This document shows, piece after piece, positions 1 to 12,800 of a stretch of 64,000 nt of DNA; within the stretch, counting starts at the first letter, position 1, and each line of letters begins with the position of its first letter. The DNA is from Buddleja alternifolia. Taxonomy: Eukaryota > Streptophyta > Magnoliopsida > Lamiales > Scrophulariaceae. The DNA is taken from assembly GCA_019426215.1 (NCBI GenBank), contig CM033400.1, positions 26,458,568 to 26,522,567 on the forward strand. Direction: 5' to 3'. The notes beneath the pieces are model-generated. The model had not been told where the DNA came from and made no database searches. It saw nothing but the letters and a program-made list of their open reading frames with translations. Both the position numbers and the translations under genes were made by a program.

Positions 1-1131
1 ACCGAAATAGCCTTGAACATAAACGTCCTCCTTTTTTGTTAACAATCATCTAATTAGTGGTGTGTATATCTGAAGGAAGAATAACCAATGAAACTAAAAA
101 ATGGAATTTTCCCTTATGAAAATTTTAATATAGTACTAATACACTTGTCATGCATAGAAATAAATGCAATAGAAGATGTAACACCTTTTTCAATAGAAGA
201 TCTCGTTTGAATACTTAAATGTTGTATATTACCCATAAGAAATTCGATATCGTACACATGTTTTTACCTTGTACATTAAAATTGTACTCTTTGGACAAGA
301 TGTTGAGTACCAACTCATTGAGAAATCTGATACTGCCCGAGTACAAGTGTAGAAAAGATAGAAATTGTTTTATCTACGGTATAGAAAATTTACTACATCT
401 ACCTGTACTATGTAAGTATGTAAGCAAAATATTTTCAAAAAAAATTTCGTTCTCCATGGCCAAAGCACCATCGATCTTTATATGTATGTATATTTCTCAT
501 GCACAAAAAATTGTTCTTTCTTTTTTATTAAAAAAAAAAAACCAAAACATAACTATGCATTAAATCAAGAAAATGAAATTATCTTAGTACATCGCTTCAA
601 AATAAAACGAGTAAAAGACTGTGCAAATCAGACCCTAACTTACTTGAGAAGAAATTGTTCATTTTGAAAGGCAGGTTTTATGCACGATAATTGTTGAATT
701 AGTTATCCTATTTATCATGAATATATACTTAATTATTAAATAATTTTGCATATGACATATAAACGCCAATCAGCTATGACATCCTCGACGAGTTTCATTA
801 TACGGTTATAGTGATTTATTATGTTATTTAGAGTTATTTCAGATATTTCACATATTAAAAACTATTCAATATGATTTGGTTTGTTAATTACACACACACA
901 CACACACACACATGTAATTATTATCTACCAAAAAAAAAAAACGTGTAATGATTTACTCACAAATCACAATGTTAAAATTTACTTTATTTTTTCCTTCTAT
1001 TATATGTTTGAGCACACTAAATATTTGCTTCTTATAAAATTGAACGTGGTCATGCTGCATGAAAACTTCAACTCGAAATACATACAGGCTGGCTAGTACA
1101 AGGTGCAGTGAATAATGTATAGTGATAACTA
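1..1131. other. AT-rich spacer, no gene seen
   Basis: No coding exon, tRNA or recognisable element is visible. The stretch is AT-rich and carries an (AC)n microsatellite at about 890-912. The short open frames here lack any recognisable domain and look like chance. Confidence 0.6.
890..912. repeat. (AC)n microsatellite
   Basis: About 11 uninterrupted AC units in spacer DNA. Seen directly. Confidence 0.95.
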
Positions 1132-1300
1132 TACAGCAGCAACTTCTTTTTTTTTTTTTTTCTTTGGTTTCCCACGGGTTTCTTTACAGCACATTGGGTA
1201 TGGAACTAATCCCACTTCGCGGTACTGAGCCTGCCGCTGGTCTGAGGGGATTTGTCACTGGGGGAAGTCGAACACACTCCCCACTACAGCAGCAACTTCT
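1132..1300 (-). mobile_element. SINE (5'-truncated) with 16-bp target-site duplication
   Basis: The identical 16-mer TACAGCAGCAACTTCT occurs at 1132-1147 and 1285-1300. The 137 bases between them end, on the + strand side, in a T-run (about 1147-1161), which is a poly(A) tail if read on the minus strand. Read on the minus strand, the head contains TGTTCGACTTCC, close to the RNA polymerase III B-box consensus, but no A-box is seen, so the 5' end appears truncated. Long direct repeats, an A-tail and a tRNA-like B-box are hallmarks of LINE-mobilised SINEs. The family was not identified. Confidence 0.75.
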
Positions 1301-1400
1301 AGCATTGGTCTACACCCAGTTTTTGCGTCCGAGGGCTCTTTCTGCACAAATAATAAATCGCCCGGGGTGGAGTAGTTTAAAAGTGCAAATGCATAGATAT

Positions 1401-1450
1401 ACTGATCAGCGAGTGTGCTTGAATTACTGATCAGCGAGTGTGCTTGAATT
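1401..1450. repeat. 25-bp perfect tandem duplication
   Basis: Two identical adjacent 25-bp units, 1401-1425 and 1426-1450, each beginning ACTGATCAGC and ending GAATT. Probably a simple replication-slippage duplication just beyond the SINE. Confidence 0.9.
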
Positions 1451-3049
1451 TGCACGTACTTGACTCTTGCCACCCGGCCCATTCGCTGAAATATGTACCA
1501 GAAAATTGTGATTTTGGTAAGAGAGTTGATAAAGGCAATCCACATTTTGTTAGAGGCACTTATTTTTATTTAAATTTCATTACATAGACAAAAATGTCCT
1601 TTAGTCTATTAAAATAATTTTCTACAATTTCTTTGACAAATTAGTTTTATACTACTTTTCTAACTAAATGTAAAATAAGTATTCAAAATTTGATAATTCA
1701 AAAAAATTTAAAGTGACAAATAATTGCCCTAAATAATAAATAAAGAAAATATTCATAGATGTGAATTAAACTTTTACTTATTTGTTTCGACCCAAATTAG
1801 GATAAGTGTCATTTCATTTTGGATAAAATTGTTAATTATTTTTCCAGTGAATTTAAGAAAAACTAAAATTAGCTATTATTATAAGTGGATTGTTACTATA
1901 AAATAGGACCTCGGTGTAATATGATTTGACAATTATTTTTACTTTTTTTTTTTTTGTAGTTTTTAGGCCTTTGATGTCATATTAATTTTCAATATTAAAA
2001 AAAGAAATTCGGGTATTTTCTAAGGAGCAAATGAGCAATACATATTGTTTAACGAGTTCAATAAAATGCTATTGGGGTTTGAATATCTATGTCAAGATGA
2101 TTAATCTTATTGCAATGATGAAAAATAGGTTTTTCAAAATTTATTTCCAAAAAGATGGTTGAGAAAAAAACGTAATTTTATTCGGTTATTATTTTCAAAA
2201 AAAAGAATTAAAAAATATTGTTCAAACTATATATAGAAGGGATTATTCAATTTACCTTTTAATATTAATAAGAATTATATATGATATATTGAGGGGCATT
2301 ATAGTTATCTTAATTAATTTGAAAGAGATGTGGAGTGCCTTTATCAACTCCATTTTGGTAAATGCAAATTCGAGAATATATTACTTCTACAGTCCAAATT
2401 TTCTAACAAATTTTTAATCCCGAAAGGAAAATAAATAAATAGATATTGGTCTTTAATAGCTCAATTTAGACTTTGTTACTCCTTTCAATGAATGTTGATT
2501 TAGCATCCCTTTAATATAATTTTATCACGTGTTCTGTTAAACAAGTTACGGTGAACCTAAAATAGTTTCCACTATATTGTAAATACCTTGTAGAAACTCA
2601 TATGTAGAAGCTCAAAATTAATTTTAGGAGCCTAAACTCAGGCTTTTTGAAAGTTTAAATAATGCAATACGTATTGGTTTTAGACATTTAGCATACTATT
2701 TTTTTAATTGGAAACCAAAAATTATTTATTTAGTTTTGTGAGAAATAGAAAAGAAATGTAAGAATTACTAATTCTGGATTAATTATGTCAACCCAAACCA
2801 CAATAAATCATAATTGAGTTTACAAAATAACAAAGCTTATTGGGGGATAAAAGTGCTTAACACGCCTATTTATTTTTCGGTAGTCGTGTTCACGCCTTTG
2901 AGATAACAAACTTCCTCAAGTCACAACGAAAGAGGGGGCAAATAAGGATACCAAAAACAGAGAAGCTAGTAATTCTGTACTAGTATTTTTATTTTTGGAG
3001 GCTAGAACGCACACAGATACACGCAGTAGGTGGAATTGAATTTGTAAAT
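1451..3049. other. AT-rich spacer and 5' flank of the CMC1-like gene
   Basis: No gene seen. At about 2329-2355 there is a relic resembling the end of the fold-back MITE at 25407-26181 (shared GAGTGCCTTT and CAACTCC blocks). The last few hundred bases are the presumed promoter and 5' UTR of the gene starting at 3050. No convincing TATA box was picked out. Confidence 0.5.
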
Positions 3050-5472
3050 ATGGGATATGTACAAGAGGCCAGAGAGAATCACGTCAAGAAGAAGGTTGAA
3101 GAAGGTAAATAGATAAACCCTATTTCTCTTCCACTTCATCGATTACTATACATTATTGAACGTATTTCGCGTTTCATTCATATAAAACTGATTTTATTTT
3201 TATTTTTTTGAATAAGCTGTTTTGTTTTATGGTTATTAATTATTTTTCCCCAGATTTAAACTCATATATCAACCATAAAACTGTTAACCAAACGGTAGTT
3301 TAATTGCTGCAACTTATTTTTGCTTTTGATGTGTTACAGGTCTTTAGGGGATACATTAGTAAGGCTGTAAGTAAATATATGTTTTGTTTTTGTGGATATA
3401 TTGATATGTAATAAATTCAATGAACAATAAGCCATTAATCATAGGTGAATTGGAGAATATAGATGATGAATTTCACACTGTAAAACCTTGGGAAAATTAA
3501 GAAAATGTTAGTGATCCAACTTAGGCAGTATGTTTTTTAAGATGTTTCCGAGCAGCCTGCTGATTGTGATGTCTCTGCTACACTGTCTTCTGCTGATTTG
3601 CTACGGCTTTCGCCTGTATGGAAGGAGAGACGCGTGTGTTTCTTCTTACTTCACCTTGAACTGCTTTACCTGCCAGATGTGACCTAGCCCGTTTCCAATT
3701 CTTAGTGCAAAGGGGAAGGCATTATGTAGGGCTCAAATGTCTAGAGCAAAATTTGAGCATAGAATTAGGTCAGGTAGGAAAAACTGGTTACTCCGCACTT
3801 TCCAAATCAAAATCAAAATAGGTCTGGATTTAGCTTAATGCCATATTAATAAATGTACGTATCTTTCAAATTGTTCTCTTACTATTTGTTTCTTCATTTC
3901 CCTCGTACAGTCCTTGGAAAGGAAAGACTTTCTCCCTTCCTTTCATTGAAATGCAGGGTTTGAGTTTCTAATCTTGCTCGTGATACTTTTTCTTAATTCA
4001 ATGCATACTTTATCTACTCGTTTTGAATGAAAGTTGTGGGAAGTCTGGTATCTAAATGACCAAATAATACGTTGGAGTGTAATGTTTTGTTAATGTCTTT
4101 GTTACCAATTTAGAGGGGCAACTAAGTTTTTGTTAATGTTTTGCTCTTAATTTCTCTTGGATCTATTGTACAGTTTGTGTTATAGTAATGCCTTTCAGTA
4201 TAATTAACTGCAACTGTATGGTTCTGAAACGTATATATATTCTGCAATTTAGTGTGTGGGTCGTAGTTTATCGCAATCCGTTTTGAATCTCTACAGTATG
4301 CTTCATTCGCAGTAAATCATACTATAGTGAGTTGCTTTTGAAACCCTTCTTCTGCAGTGGCCAACAGATTAATTTACAAATGGAAAGAGCTTGCTCCCAT
4401 ATATCCCTTCGTGGGGCACTCACTGCTGGTCTTTTGTGCATTTATATTACCCCATCTAGATTATTCATGTGAATTCTGAAGTCATGCATATACTTTATGC
4501 CACATTTCTCAAGTTCATTTGACCGTAATATGTTGATGTAACAAATTTGCATAATTATGCATTCTCAATCTATTTGAATTGATATGTAAGATGCAAATAT
4601 TCATTGATCAAAAACTTCAGCTTTGCGCAGTAAAATGAAGCAGAAGGCACTAAAGGAATGTGAACGCTACACATCCAAATATGCTGAGTGCGCTGTAGGA
4701 AGAACGATTTCCGTTGTTTGGAAATGTCGCGGACAAGCTAAGGAATTGAATGAATGCCTCCATCAGTTGTAAGTTTGGCCTTTATTCTGCCTCGCTGCAG
4801 ACGTAGAATTTGTGTTATGTTTATAGACTTGATATTTTTTGAAACACAGATGCTTATAGAATGACACTAAGAGGAAACATTTACTGGCTTATAATTGTTT
4901 ATATGTTGTTGAAATTTGTAAGAAAAAAAAATCTTTAGAAGTTGGCCAGCTCATTGGCAAAGATAGACAGTTGAGACTATTTATCAGAGGGTAATGGCTG
5001 CAACCTGGAATATATCTCAGTTTTAAGTTCATCAATTCTTCCCACATGTGATAAATAAATAATTTTCACCATCAGTTTCAAAATAGCAAATGAGATTAGG
5101 AGATCAAATTAAGGAACTATACTGTTACTTACTGAGTAATTACAAGGAATGTATCGCCTTTATTGCGATTTTTCAGCTATTTGTAGTGTCCATAATGAGT
5201 GATCTAGGGGATGTGTAATGCACTCTACACACTCATGGTCAATCAAGTCTCAGAAAATGCTGAACACTTTTGCCTACTTAAACAGTTACCAACAGGAATA
5301 ACATCTCTGCCATCGTTTCTGATTTTTGTAGTAGTATAGGTTGAGTATTTGTAGCAAATAAGATCTCTGACATTGTTTATATTTTTGTTGTAGCACAAAT
5401 GATTCTGTCCTGGAACAAATGAAGAACGAATACATGCTTCAACAGCAAGAAAAGGGGCCTCTAAGCCTTTGA
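3050..5472 (+). CDS. CMC1: CMC1-like twin-CX9C mitochondrial protein (3 exons, 93 aa)
   Basis: Exons 3050-3104, 4621-4768 and 5394-5472 all have GT-AG borders, and the summed length (282 nt) keeps one frame to a TGA stop. The protein has two CX9C motifs, C32-x9-C42 and C54-x9-C64, the signature of small intermembrane-space proteins that fold by Mia40-dependent disulphide relay. The lysine-rich N-terminus (VKKKVEEALRSKMKQKALKEC) and the tail (QMKNEYMLQQ) match plant cytochrome c oxidase biogenesis protein Cmc1-like. Family knowledge says these act in copper delivery and COX assembly in mitochondria. The start is the first ATG, directly before the conserved MGYVQEAREN stretch. Intron 1 is long (about 1.5 kb). 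There are no stops or frameshifts, so the gene looks functional. UTR limits are not determined. Confidence 0.88.
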
Positions 5473-5929
5473 TTTTGTTCTATGAGATTTCAGAAGCTTG
5501 GAGATTTGTCTGATTTTGTGGTTTAAGATCTTAGTTGATGATCTGTCTTTTGACACTTCGGCTTTGCACGTTGTCTGATCGATGTCTTTTATAAGTATAA
5601 TTGTCCGTGTTGCCTCAATTTTGTGCTACTATATGGAGTGTGACCATGATTAGTGGTTTGCCCATCATCCCAGTTTAAAATCTACGGATAATTACATGCA
5701 CACCCGCTCACTTATTAAGTAATTACCACGAGCCCCCACAATTTTTGCAAATTTCCAAGACCGATCCTGACAATTGCAAAAACAAGGGTTAAAATTATAC
5801 TTTGCTTTTACTTGAGATGGGGTGGAATTGTAATATATTTCTATCAACGGGAATTTATGGTAATCTCATGCTGTTTTTCATAGTCTCCTCAGGGGTTGTT
5901 TATTACCACTAAAATGTAGTGACACTTAA
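5473..5929. other. 3' flank of the CMC1-like gene
   Basis: Presumed 3' UTR followed by AT-rich spacer. No gene seen. Confidence 0.5.
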
Positions 5930-6590
5930 GATGCACGGATACTTCTAAAATTGGACCCGTGTAGTATCGTGCTCGTATTGAATACGATACACCGCAAATA
6001 CCACTCGGATACTTATCGGATACCTTTTTGACGTATCCAAAAATTAAACAAAAAAGAAAATTTCGGATACTATATCTGATACTTCCGAATAGCGTATTCG
6101 ATATAAAATTTAAAGTATTCTGACACGCTTTGGATACAGACATAGTATATTTTTTAATATTATATAATACTTTATAAGTTAAAGTAGAACAATAACATTG
6201 ACTTTGACCGTACGTTAAAAAGTTAAACAAACAAAAAAAAAAATTAAGAAGCAAAAAATCATTTTAGTTTCACTTCTTAATATGTTTTTCTTTTCTTGCT
6301 CCGCATAAAACCTATCATTAGCACTTTTTCACAAGGATTTTGGATAAGAATATAAATGGTGGTAATAATAACATGACGTTCATACACCACAAATAATGAA
6401 ATTATTTGGTTATCTTTGAAAATTTTGAACTTATAAACAATGAACTAGTGTCAATATTACACTTTGATTTATGTTATATATATATATATATATATCATAT
6501 CCCCAACGTATCGTATTCTCTAATTTTAAAATTTATCATATTTCATATTTGTATCATATCGTATCCGTATATTCGTATCTGTATCCATAT
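5930..6590 (+). repeat. GATAC-rich dispersed repeat, copy 1
   Basis: About 660 bp dense in GATAC/GTATC words. It is present again in inverted orientation at 15945-16636. The outer ends are similar: one end reads GATGCACGGATAC, and the other, best seen in copy 2, reads GAGGTACGAATAC, which suggests short terminal inverted repeats and a DNA-transposon origin. An internal (TA)n run lies at about 6475-6495. No transposase coding was seen and no clear TSD was found, so the class is open. Confidence 0.6.
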
Positions 6591-6790
6591 ATCTGACACA
6601 TTTGTTATTTGTGTGCTAAGCATATGCGGCGAGTATTTTAAGTATATGTCCCACAGAAAATAAGAAAGCACGCATGCATTGTCTTTTTCTTTTTGATAAA
6701 AAAACATTCATTTGATTACCTATCTGCATTTGCTACATTTTATCTGAGAGGTTGCGTTATTGACTAGAAGTACAGCACCCACAATTTCCA

Positions 6791-6850
6791 GCCATAATTA
6801 GTTAACGTGGTTGCTACAAGGCCATAATTAGTTAACGTGGTTGCTACAAG
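6791..6850. repeat. 30-bp perfect tandem duplication
   Basis: Two identical adjacent 30-bp units at 6791-6820 and 6821-6850, each starting GCCATAATTAG and ending GCTACAAG. Seen directly. No function suggested. Confidence 0.9.
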
Positions 6851-7922
6851 TCCACTCTCTATTGAGCTATGCTTCTATGAACAAAGAACAAAAAAAAACT
6901 TGCAGGACACTGATCTAGGTCGATTTCTAACATGTACTATTTTAGTCAAGGTGATTTCGTATACGAATTGATGAACTTACTATCAAGATTATAGATTGTG
7001 CTTGGATATGATCAGGCTGCCTACGTACCACTTAGGGATCAAATCTAAACATAGTTCAAATAAAATTGTTGTGATATCTATGATTCTTATTCCGAAGGTA
7101 TCTAATATTTGTATTATAGGATCGTACTCTCAAGTTTTTGGACTATCGTGAACTGTACGAAGTATATCTCATAGTATTTATTGCTCAGATTCTCCATCTG
7201 TGAAACTCAACAAATAGATGTATTTATAGAGTTTCCACTCTATACTGTTAAGTGAATGACAGATGAGACATCTCAAACTGGATGTCTAACACGTGTACTT
7301 AATTGACGAGCTTGATTGCCAATCATAGGGTTGGGTCGTGGGTCAACCTTACCTAAACCAATAAAAACACGCGGATCTTAGAGTATAATGCAAATATCAT
7401 TGCATTAGGGACCTATTTGTTAATCTGCCTCGTACCTTCGTAAACAAGGTAGTCTAAAGATGTTACAATGTATATATATGTTTCATATACGAAGTGATGA
7501 AAGAAATTTATATAATTTGGCATATCAAACACCATTAAAAAATACCAAATACAGTGTTCGCACTTAAAAAAAACATCAACTTCAATGTTAGACACAACGA
7601 AAAACACCAAGAACAATGTCGGGCACGTGTTGAACAATGTTTAGACGTGCCAAATGGAGCGTCTAGAAATTGAACACAAAGAGGTAAAATCCTAACACGA
7701 CCCAAACATGACACAGGTGCAAATGATTGTATGTCCTACATGGCAGGAGTGTTTTTCATAATTTACAGATTAAAGTTAACTAACATTTAATTTAAGAAAT
7801 CAATAAAAATTCGATATAATAATAAAGTTTGTGTTACCAACCTAAATCCTAAATAGACTTACTTTCTTCTTGAATATCTATTTTTGTGGTTTGTTATTGT
7901 TTTTTGACAACATAATAACTCA
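6851..7922. other. Spacer, no gene seen
   Basis: AT-rich sequence without recognisable exons or element ends. The stretch around 7190-7330 has a TATA-like TTTATAGAG and some promoter/LTR-like look, but no second copy was found in the window. Confidence 0.45.
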
Positions 7923-9010
7923 TTATTCACAGGGATAATTGCAAATAACCCCCATGTGTTATCAATAAAGTGCAAGAAACCCACCTCTGTTAACGAAATA
8001 ACCAAAAAAGCCCCCGTAAAATGTAAAAATGCTGCACACACTCCCAAACCGTTAGATAAGCCTTAACTATGTTCAATCTTGTTTAAAATGTCCATTATGC
8101 CCTTAAATTACTAACCGTTGGATCTAAATCCATACGATCAAGGGTTCATATTTTTTGAGTTAATAGAAGAAGAAAAAAATTAAAATAAAATGATTAGATA
8201 AAAGAAAAAATGGGAGGAAGAACTATTCTTCTTTCTTCTTCACGCCTGTAACAAAACCCACCCAAACCCCATTATTCCTAATCCCATAATTCCAAAAAGG
8301 AAAATAAAATATTGATCTCAAGATCAAAATTTTTGGCAAATACGTGGTGTTTCGGTGGTGCTGTGGAGAACAAGGAAACAGAAAATGGTGGTTTTTGGTT
8401 GTGAGTCTGCTAGTTCGTGTCGTGTGTGAAATGGGGGGTTTGGCTATTGACGATTTTGGACAACTGGGGAGCTATGCTTGGAGGCAGTGGTTTTAATAGT
8501 GGTGGCAGCAGATTTAATGGTGGTGGCGGCGGCGACGAATAGATGGGGAGCAGCTATGTTGATTATTAGTGGCGGCGTGGTGATACTCGGTTTTGGTGGT
8601 GGCCGTGGTTTCACCGGTGGTTGATTGGTGGTGATTATGGTGGAAGAAATTAGATGAAGAAGAAAAAGAAAAAGAAAAGGGAAAAACTAGGTTTTGGGTC
8701 GGGCTTGGGTCTACCCAACCCAAACCCAACGACTTAATTCAAATTGAATTTTAAGCCTGAAAACAATTTATACAAAAGAATTAAAATTTGAGGGGTATAA
8801 CTAACTTTTAATATGTGAAAATCGAAATAAATTGTTTCCTACTCTCACCTCATGCACGTGAAGCTCAAACTTCGTTAAATTTGACGGAACGGGGGTTTCC
8901 TGCAGAGTTCTTACATTTTACTGGGGGGTTTTGGCAATTTCGTTAACAAAGGGGGTTTCTTGCACTTTAACTATAACACGGGGGTTATTTGCAATTATCC
9001 CTTATTCACA
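7923..9010. mobile_element. Non-autonomous Mutator-like element (MULE), 1,070 bp, with 9-bp TSD
   Basis: The element body is 7932-9001. It is flanked by perfect 9-bp repeats TTATTCACA (7923-7931 and 9002-9010), the TSD size of the Mutator superfamily. The terminal inverted repeats are about 110 bp: both begin GGGATAATTGCAAATAACCC and share later blocks such as AAGTGCAAGAAACCC and GTTAACGAAAT. No transposase is encoded. The interior (about 8330-8720) is more GC-rich and full of GGTGG/GGCGGC words. It may be captured host DNA (Pack-MULE style), but it gives only a low-complexity 71-aa frame, so capture is not shown. The perfect TSD suggests a fairly recent insertion. Confidence 0.88.
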
Positions 9011-9862
9011 TTAACAAACAGCAAACCGTTATCAGTTATCTATATGCAAATATATATATTATACATATCACACACACACATATATATAGATACATATCAT
9101 TGAAAACATCTGATACCATTATCGGTTATAGATATATACCTTCTCTTTTAACATCCACCACTGTGTATATATATATATATGTATCTATGTGTGTATATAT
9201 ATATATATCATAGGTTACACACATTTGTGTGTGTATATTTATATATTACAATTGCGCCAGAGTCGATTAAAATTTTTAAAAATTACAATGTCCCGTATCC
9301 ATATCGTGTTGTTTTCATGCATCATAACATGGTCTTTCCCGGGAACGAAAATGGAATCCCAATCTATTTATCCTCCGCAGTGTAGTTCCAATTCATTCAC
9401 AACCCAGACCTTAAATCTAATCTTACACTATGGTTTTTACCGTCTCATATCATTACAAAACTGAAAGACAGCAATAGAGGAGACAACCATGTTAGATCAT
9501 TATTGTTGATCATTTCGGAACAAATGCATCATTTTACTAGGCAGCTAAGTCAATCTATAGAGTCACCATACAGGCGGGAGCCTTCAACGAAGAAGCACAT
9601 CATACTAAACAACATTGTACTCGTGTATGCTAGCTTCAAACAAGAACAAGTATGTTACGACCAGTTCTACTGTTTAAATATCATCAAACACAATTCCTAA
9701 TGAGCGAAAATTCAAGAGCCAGGGCACAAAATCAATCAAAATTTATGGAACACAATGATTAACCGAGCTTAAGAAACCACCAGGAACCATGAACCCTCCC
9801 TCCACCAAAATCACCATAAAACAACAAAAACTAGGGCAGATACGAAAAGTGAAAGGTGTTAA
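9011..9862. other. Spacer with (TA)n/(CA)n runs and CCT6 3' flank
   Basis: Contains TA and CA dinucleotide runs (about 9045-9090 and 9168-9208). Bases just above 9700 are the presumed 3' UTR of the minus-strand CCT6 gene. No other gene seen. Confidence 0.5.
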
Positions 9863-12800
9863 CTAGTTTGGTTTACGCATGTTACGACCAGCACGAATAA
9901 CCTCATCCACGAGTAGCAGCTGAGATGTAATTACAGGGCTGCAAAAAACGATTATTCTTCTTAGGGGAGAATGAAAAATAAGAGAAAATAAATTTGCACA
10001 AAAGAAAAGCTACAATATAATTGCAGTCTCATTCTCCCCGTGAAAAAATTGTTTAAAGTGCAAAATTAAGCATGCTAGCTCATATGAAGCAAGAATTTTT
10101 ATCTTACCCTGAGTTTATAATCTGACGCTTGACAGAGTAATTGTCAAAGATACCCTCCATTTGAGGATCAATAGGTTCTCCAGTGTGTATATTAAGTCCA
10201 ACCAAATTTCCCTTGTCATGTTCTCCCTGTAAAGGACAATGCCAATTTTAAACGACATGAATATTGATGAACTCTATAGATCAGTTGCAATGGGAGATTA
10301 GTACTTGAATTAAAAGAAATAAATTTTACCGTAAGTTCAATAATCACATCCTGAGTGTCAAGACCAGAGTTTTCAGCAAGTGTTTTTGGAATCACAAGAA
10401 GTGCATTGGCAAAGGCTTCGACACCAAGTTGAGCACGCTATTTAAATGTTTGCCAACATCAGAACAAATCCAAGAAAATACAATAAATGTTTAAATCTAC
10501 TACTCATACACCAACCCTGGCGGTTTAAAAAAAAGGGTGAAACAATTGCATACTAATTCAAGATACGTAAATGTGCAAAGACAAAGAGAAGGCAGATATA
10601 CACATCTACATACCCCTTTAACAGTTTTCTTCACTTCATTCACGAGGTATTGTCTGGCTGCCAATTCAAAAGCCCCTGCACCCTGTGGTGTGCAGAAAAA
10701 TGACTCATTAATATACTCTGTTGTTAGGTATCATAAGATGCAAAGCAAAGATACAAATTGGATATGAAGCCACAGGAAGTTGAACGGCTATATGCCAATG
10801 AAAGTTCAAAGAGAAACAAAGTGGAGAATTGTTTTTTTATGTCTAATAAAATGAGAATATCATAAAGCACATAATAACTCAAGGAACCACACAGACGCCC
10901 ATCAATACACAAATGATGTTAGCAAAACAGACAACTGGCTCGCATATACAACAAATGCCACCTCAAAACACACGATTAATCTAGGAAAAACAATGTCAAA
11001 TGATGTCAACCAGAAAACTTCAGTATCACCATGATGGGAAAAGTATGCATCTCTTTTGAAGCATTTATATATTGCAAAATTAACAAACCACACTATCACT
11101 GAAGAATCACAAAAGCTCTGACATATGTGATAACTCACTAGTACAACAGCTTCATCTTCAATGGTATTCTTCACTGCCCTCAAACCGTCACGAATAGCAT
11201 CCTTAATCTGAGCAATTGTATGATCATTTGGTCCTGCACAAAGCTTGCAGTTTGAATAAATGGAAACAAAATTAAACAAATATAACAGCCCAGATTGTCC
11301 ACAGGAAGAACAAATCCATAACAGTACCGATAGAGCAAAGTATACCAGCCAGCAGGTATACTTTTCTGGAAAAAATTTGCGACACAATCAGATAAACAAC
11401 TGGGAGTACCTTTAATGAGGATTGTGCAGGAGTGTGGATGTTTCACATTTTCCACAAATGTATACTTCTCTTCTCCAAGAACATGCTCATAGACCAATCC
11501 AGCCCAACCAAGGCAGGCCGGGGTTAGGTCATCAACTGAATTGACGGCCTCTCCACCACAAGCTAAAACCAATCTCTCCATGTTTCTCCTTTTCGCTCTT
11601 CGCAGGGCAACTATCTATAAACAATAACGCTGAAATCAGACCATGGAAAGTAGAAATATAGAGTAGGATATCAAAGATCATGATACAATACAATTATTAA
11701 ATCAGTCAATACGGATAGGAACTGTACCCAGTTCCTACAATTTCAGAGAAAAGGATCATCAAGAAATTGCAATTTCCTGATATTATACGGAGCATCACTT
11801 TCTAAAAAGTAAAAATGGCGGAAGCATTTTGATCCATCATAGGATCAGAAATTTTTTCCACTCTATTTCAAGCATCTAATATCACGTCACTTCCAAGAGC
11901 ATAACCAAATTATATTCCCGACTATAGCTAACTAATATTCAAAACAACATCAAAAAGAAACAAGGGAACTGAATATAAACTGCTTGCCCGGTTAAAGTCT
12001 AAAAGATCCACCACAGGCACAAAGTCCCGCACTAATATATTAAGTGCTAAAAATAGTTTTCTTTCAAAAATGTCAAACTCATTAAGCCCTTTTGATCCTT
12101 TTTACTTTCCTTTGTTTTTTCCTCAACTAATTTACAGATGAACTCACTGAAATTAATTATCAACGATAACTGGTTGCAGACCAAATATAAAGTACAAGAA
12201 ATATATTAACTCAAAGTGACATCAGAAAAGGCTTCCAAAAATTGAACACGGTACAGTATGTACAGCATAAGAGTCAGTACGGGAAGTCTTCTGGTGTTGG
12301 GGTAATTTCAGAACACGCTTATTTAATAGTTTAGACGACTTACTCCAGCTCGAGCAAGAAGATCCAGTGATGGAGGATCAATTCCTTTCTGATTAATGAC
12401 AACAAAATTGTCGTCATTACCAGCACACACCTGCAGTAACACGAAGGATTATTAGCTCTGAGCAGAAAAAACATGCAAATGAGTGCTCAACCCTACCTTG
12501 TTCTTTAAATCAATAATCTTCTGGACTCTTTCATCAACAGATCGTCTTTCTGCTGCAACCATTGCTTCTCTCTGTTCTGCACTTGAGTAAAAAAATCCTG
12601 CATTTATTTCACTGACCAAGAAAAACGTCAGTCCCACAGCTTATGAAAATCAAGAGAACTGCAGTAAAACACGAGCTAGTACAACATTTTACCAATCATA
12701 CCTTTTTTCATACTCCAATGATACGTTACAAGTCAAGATATGACAATTTTCAGCTCGACGTTTCATATCCGGATGCCTTGAACCATGATCAAGGACAAGA

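Noticed and set aside
8514..8729. 71-codon minus-strand frame in the small MULE
   Set aside because: Low-complexity Ser/His/Arg-rich translation of GGTGG-type repeats; no support as a gene.
10902..11581. Minus-strand frames over CCT6 introns
   Set aside because: Partly real exons extended into introns; the spliced 15-exon model explains them.
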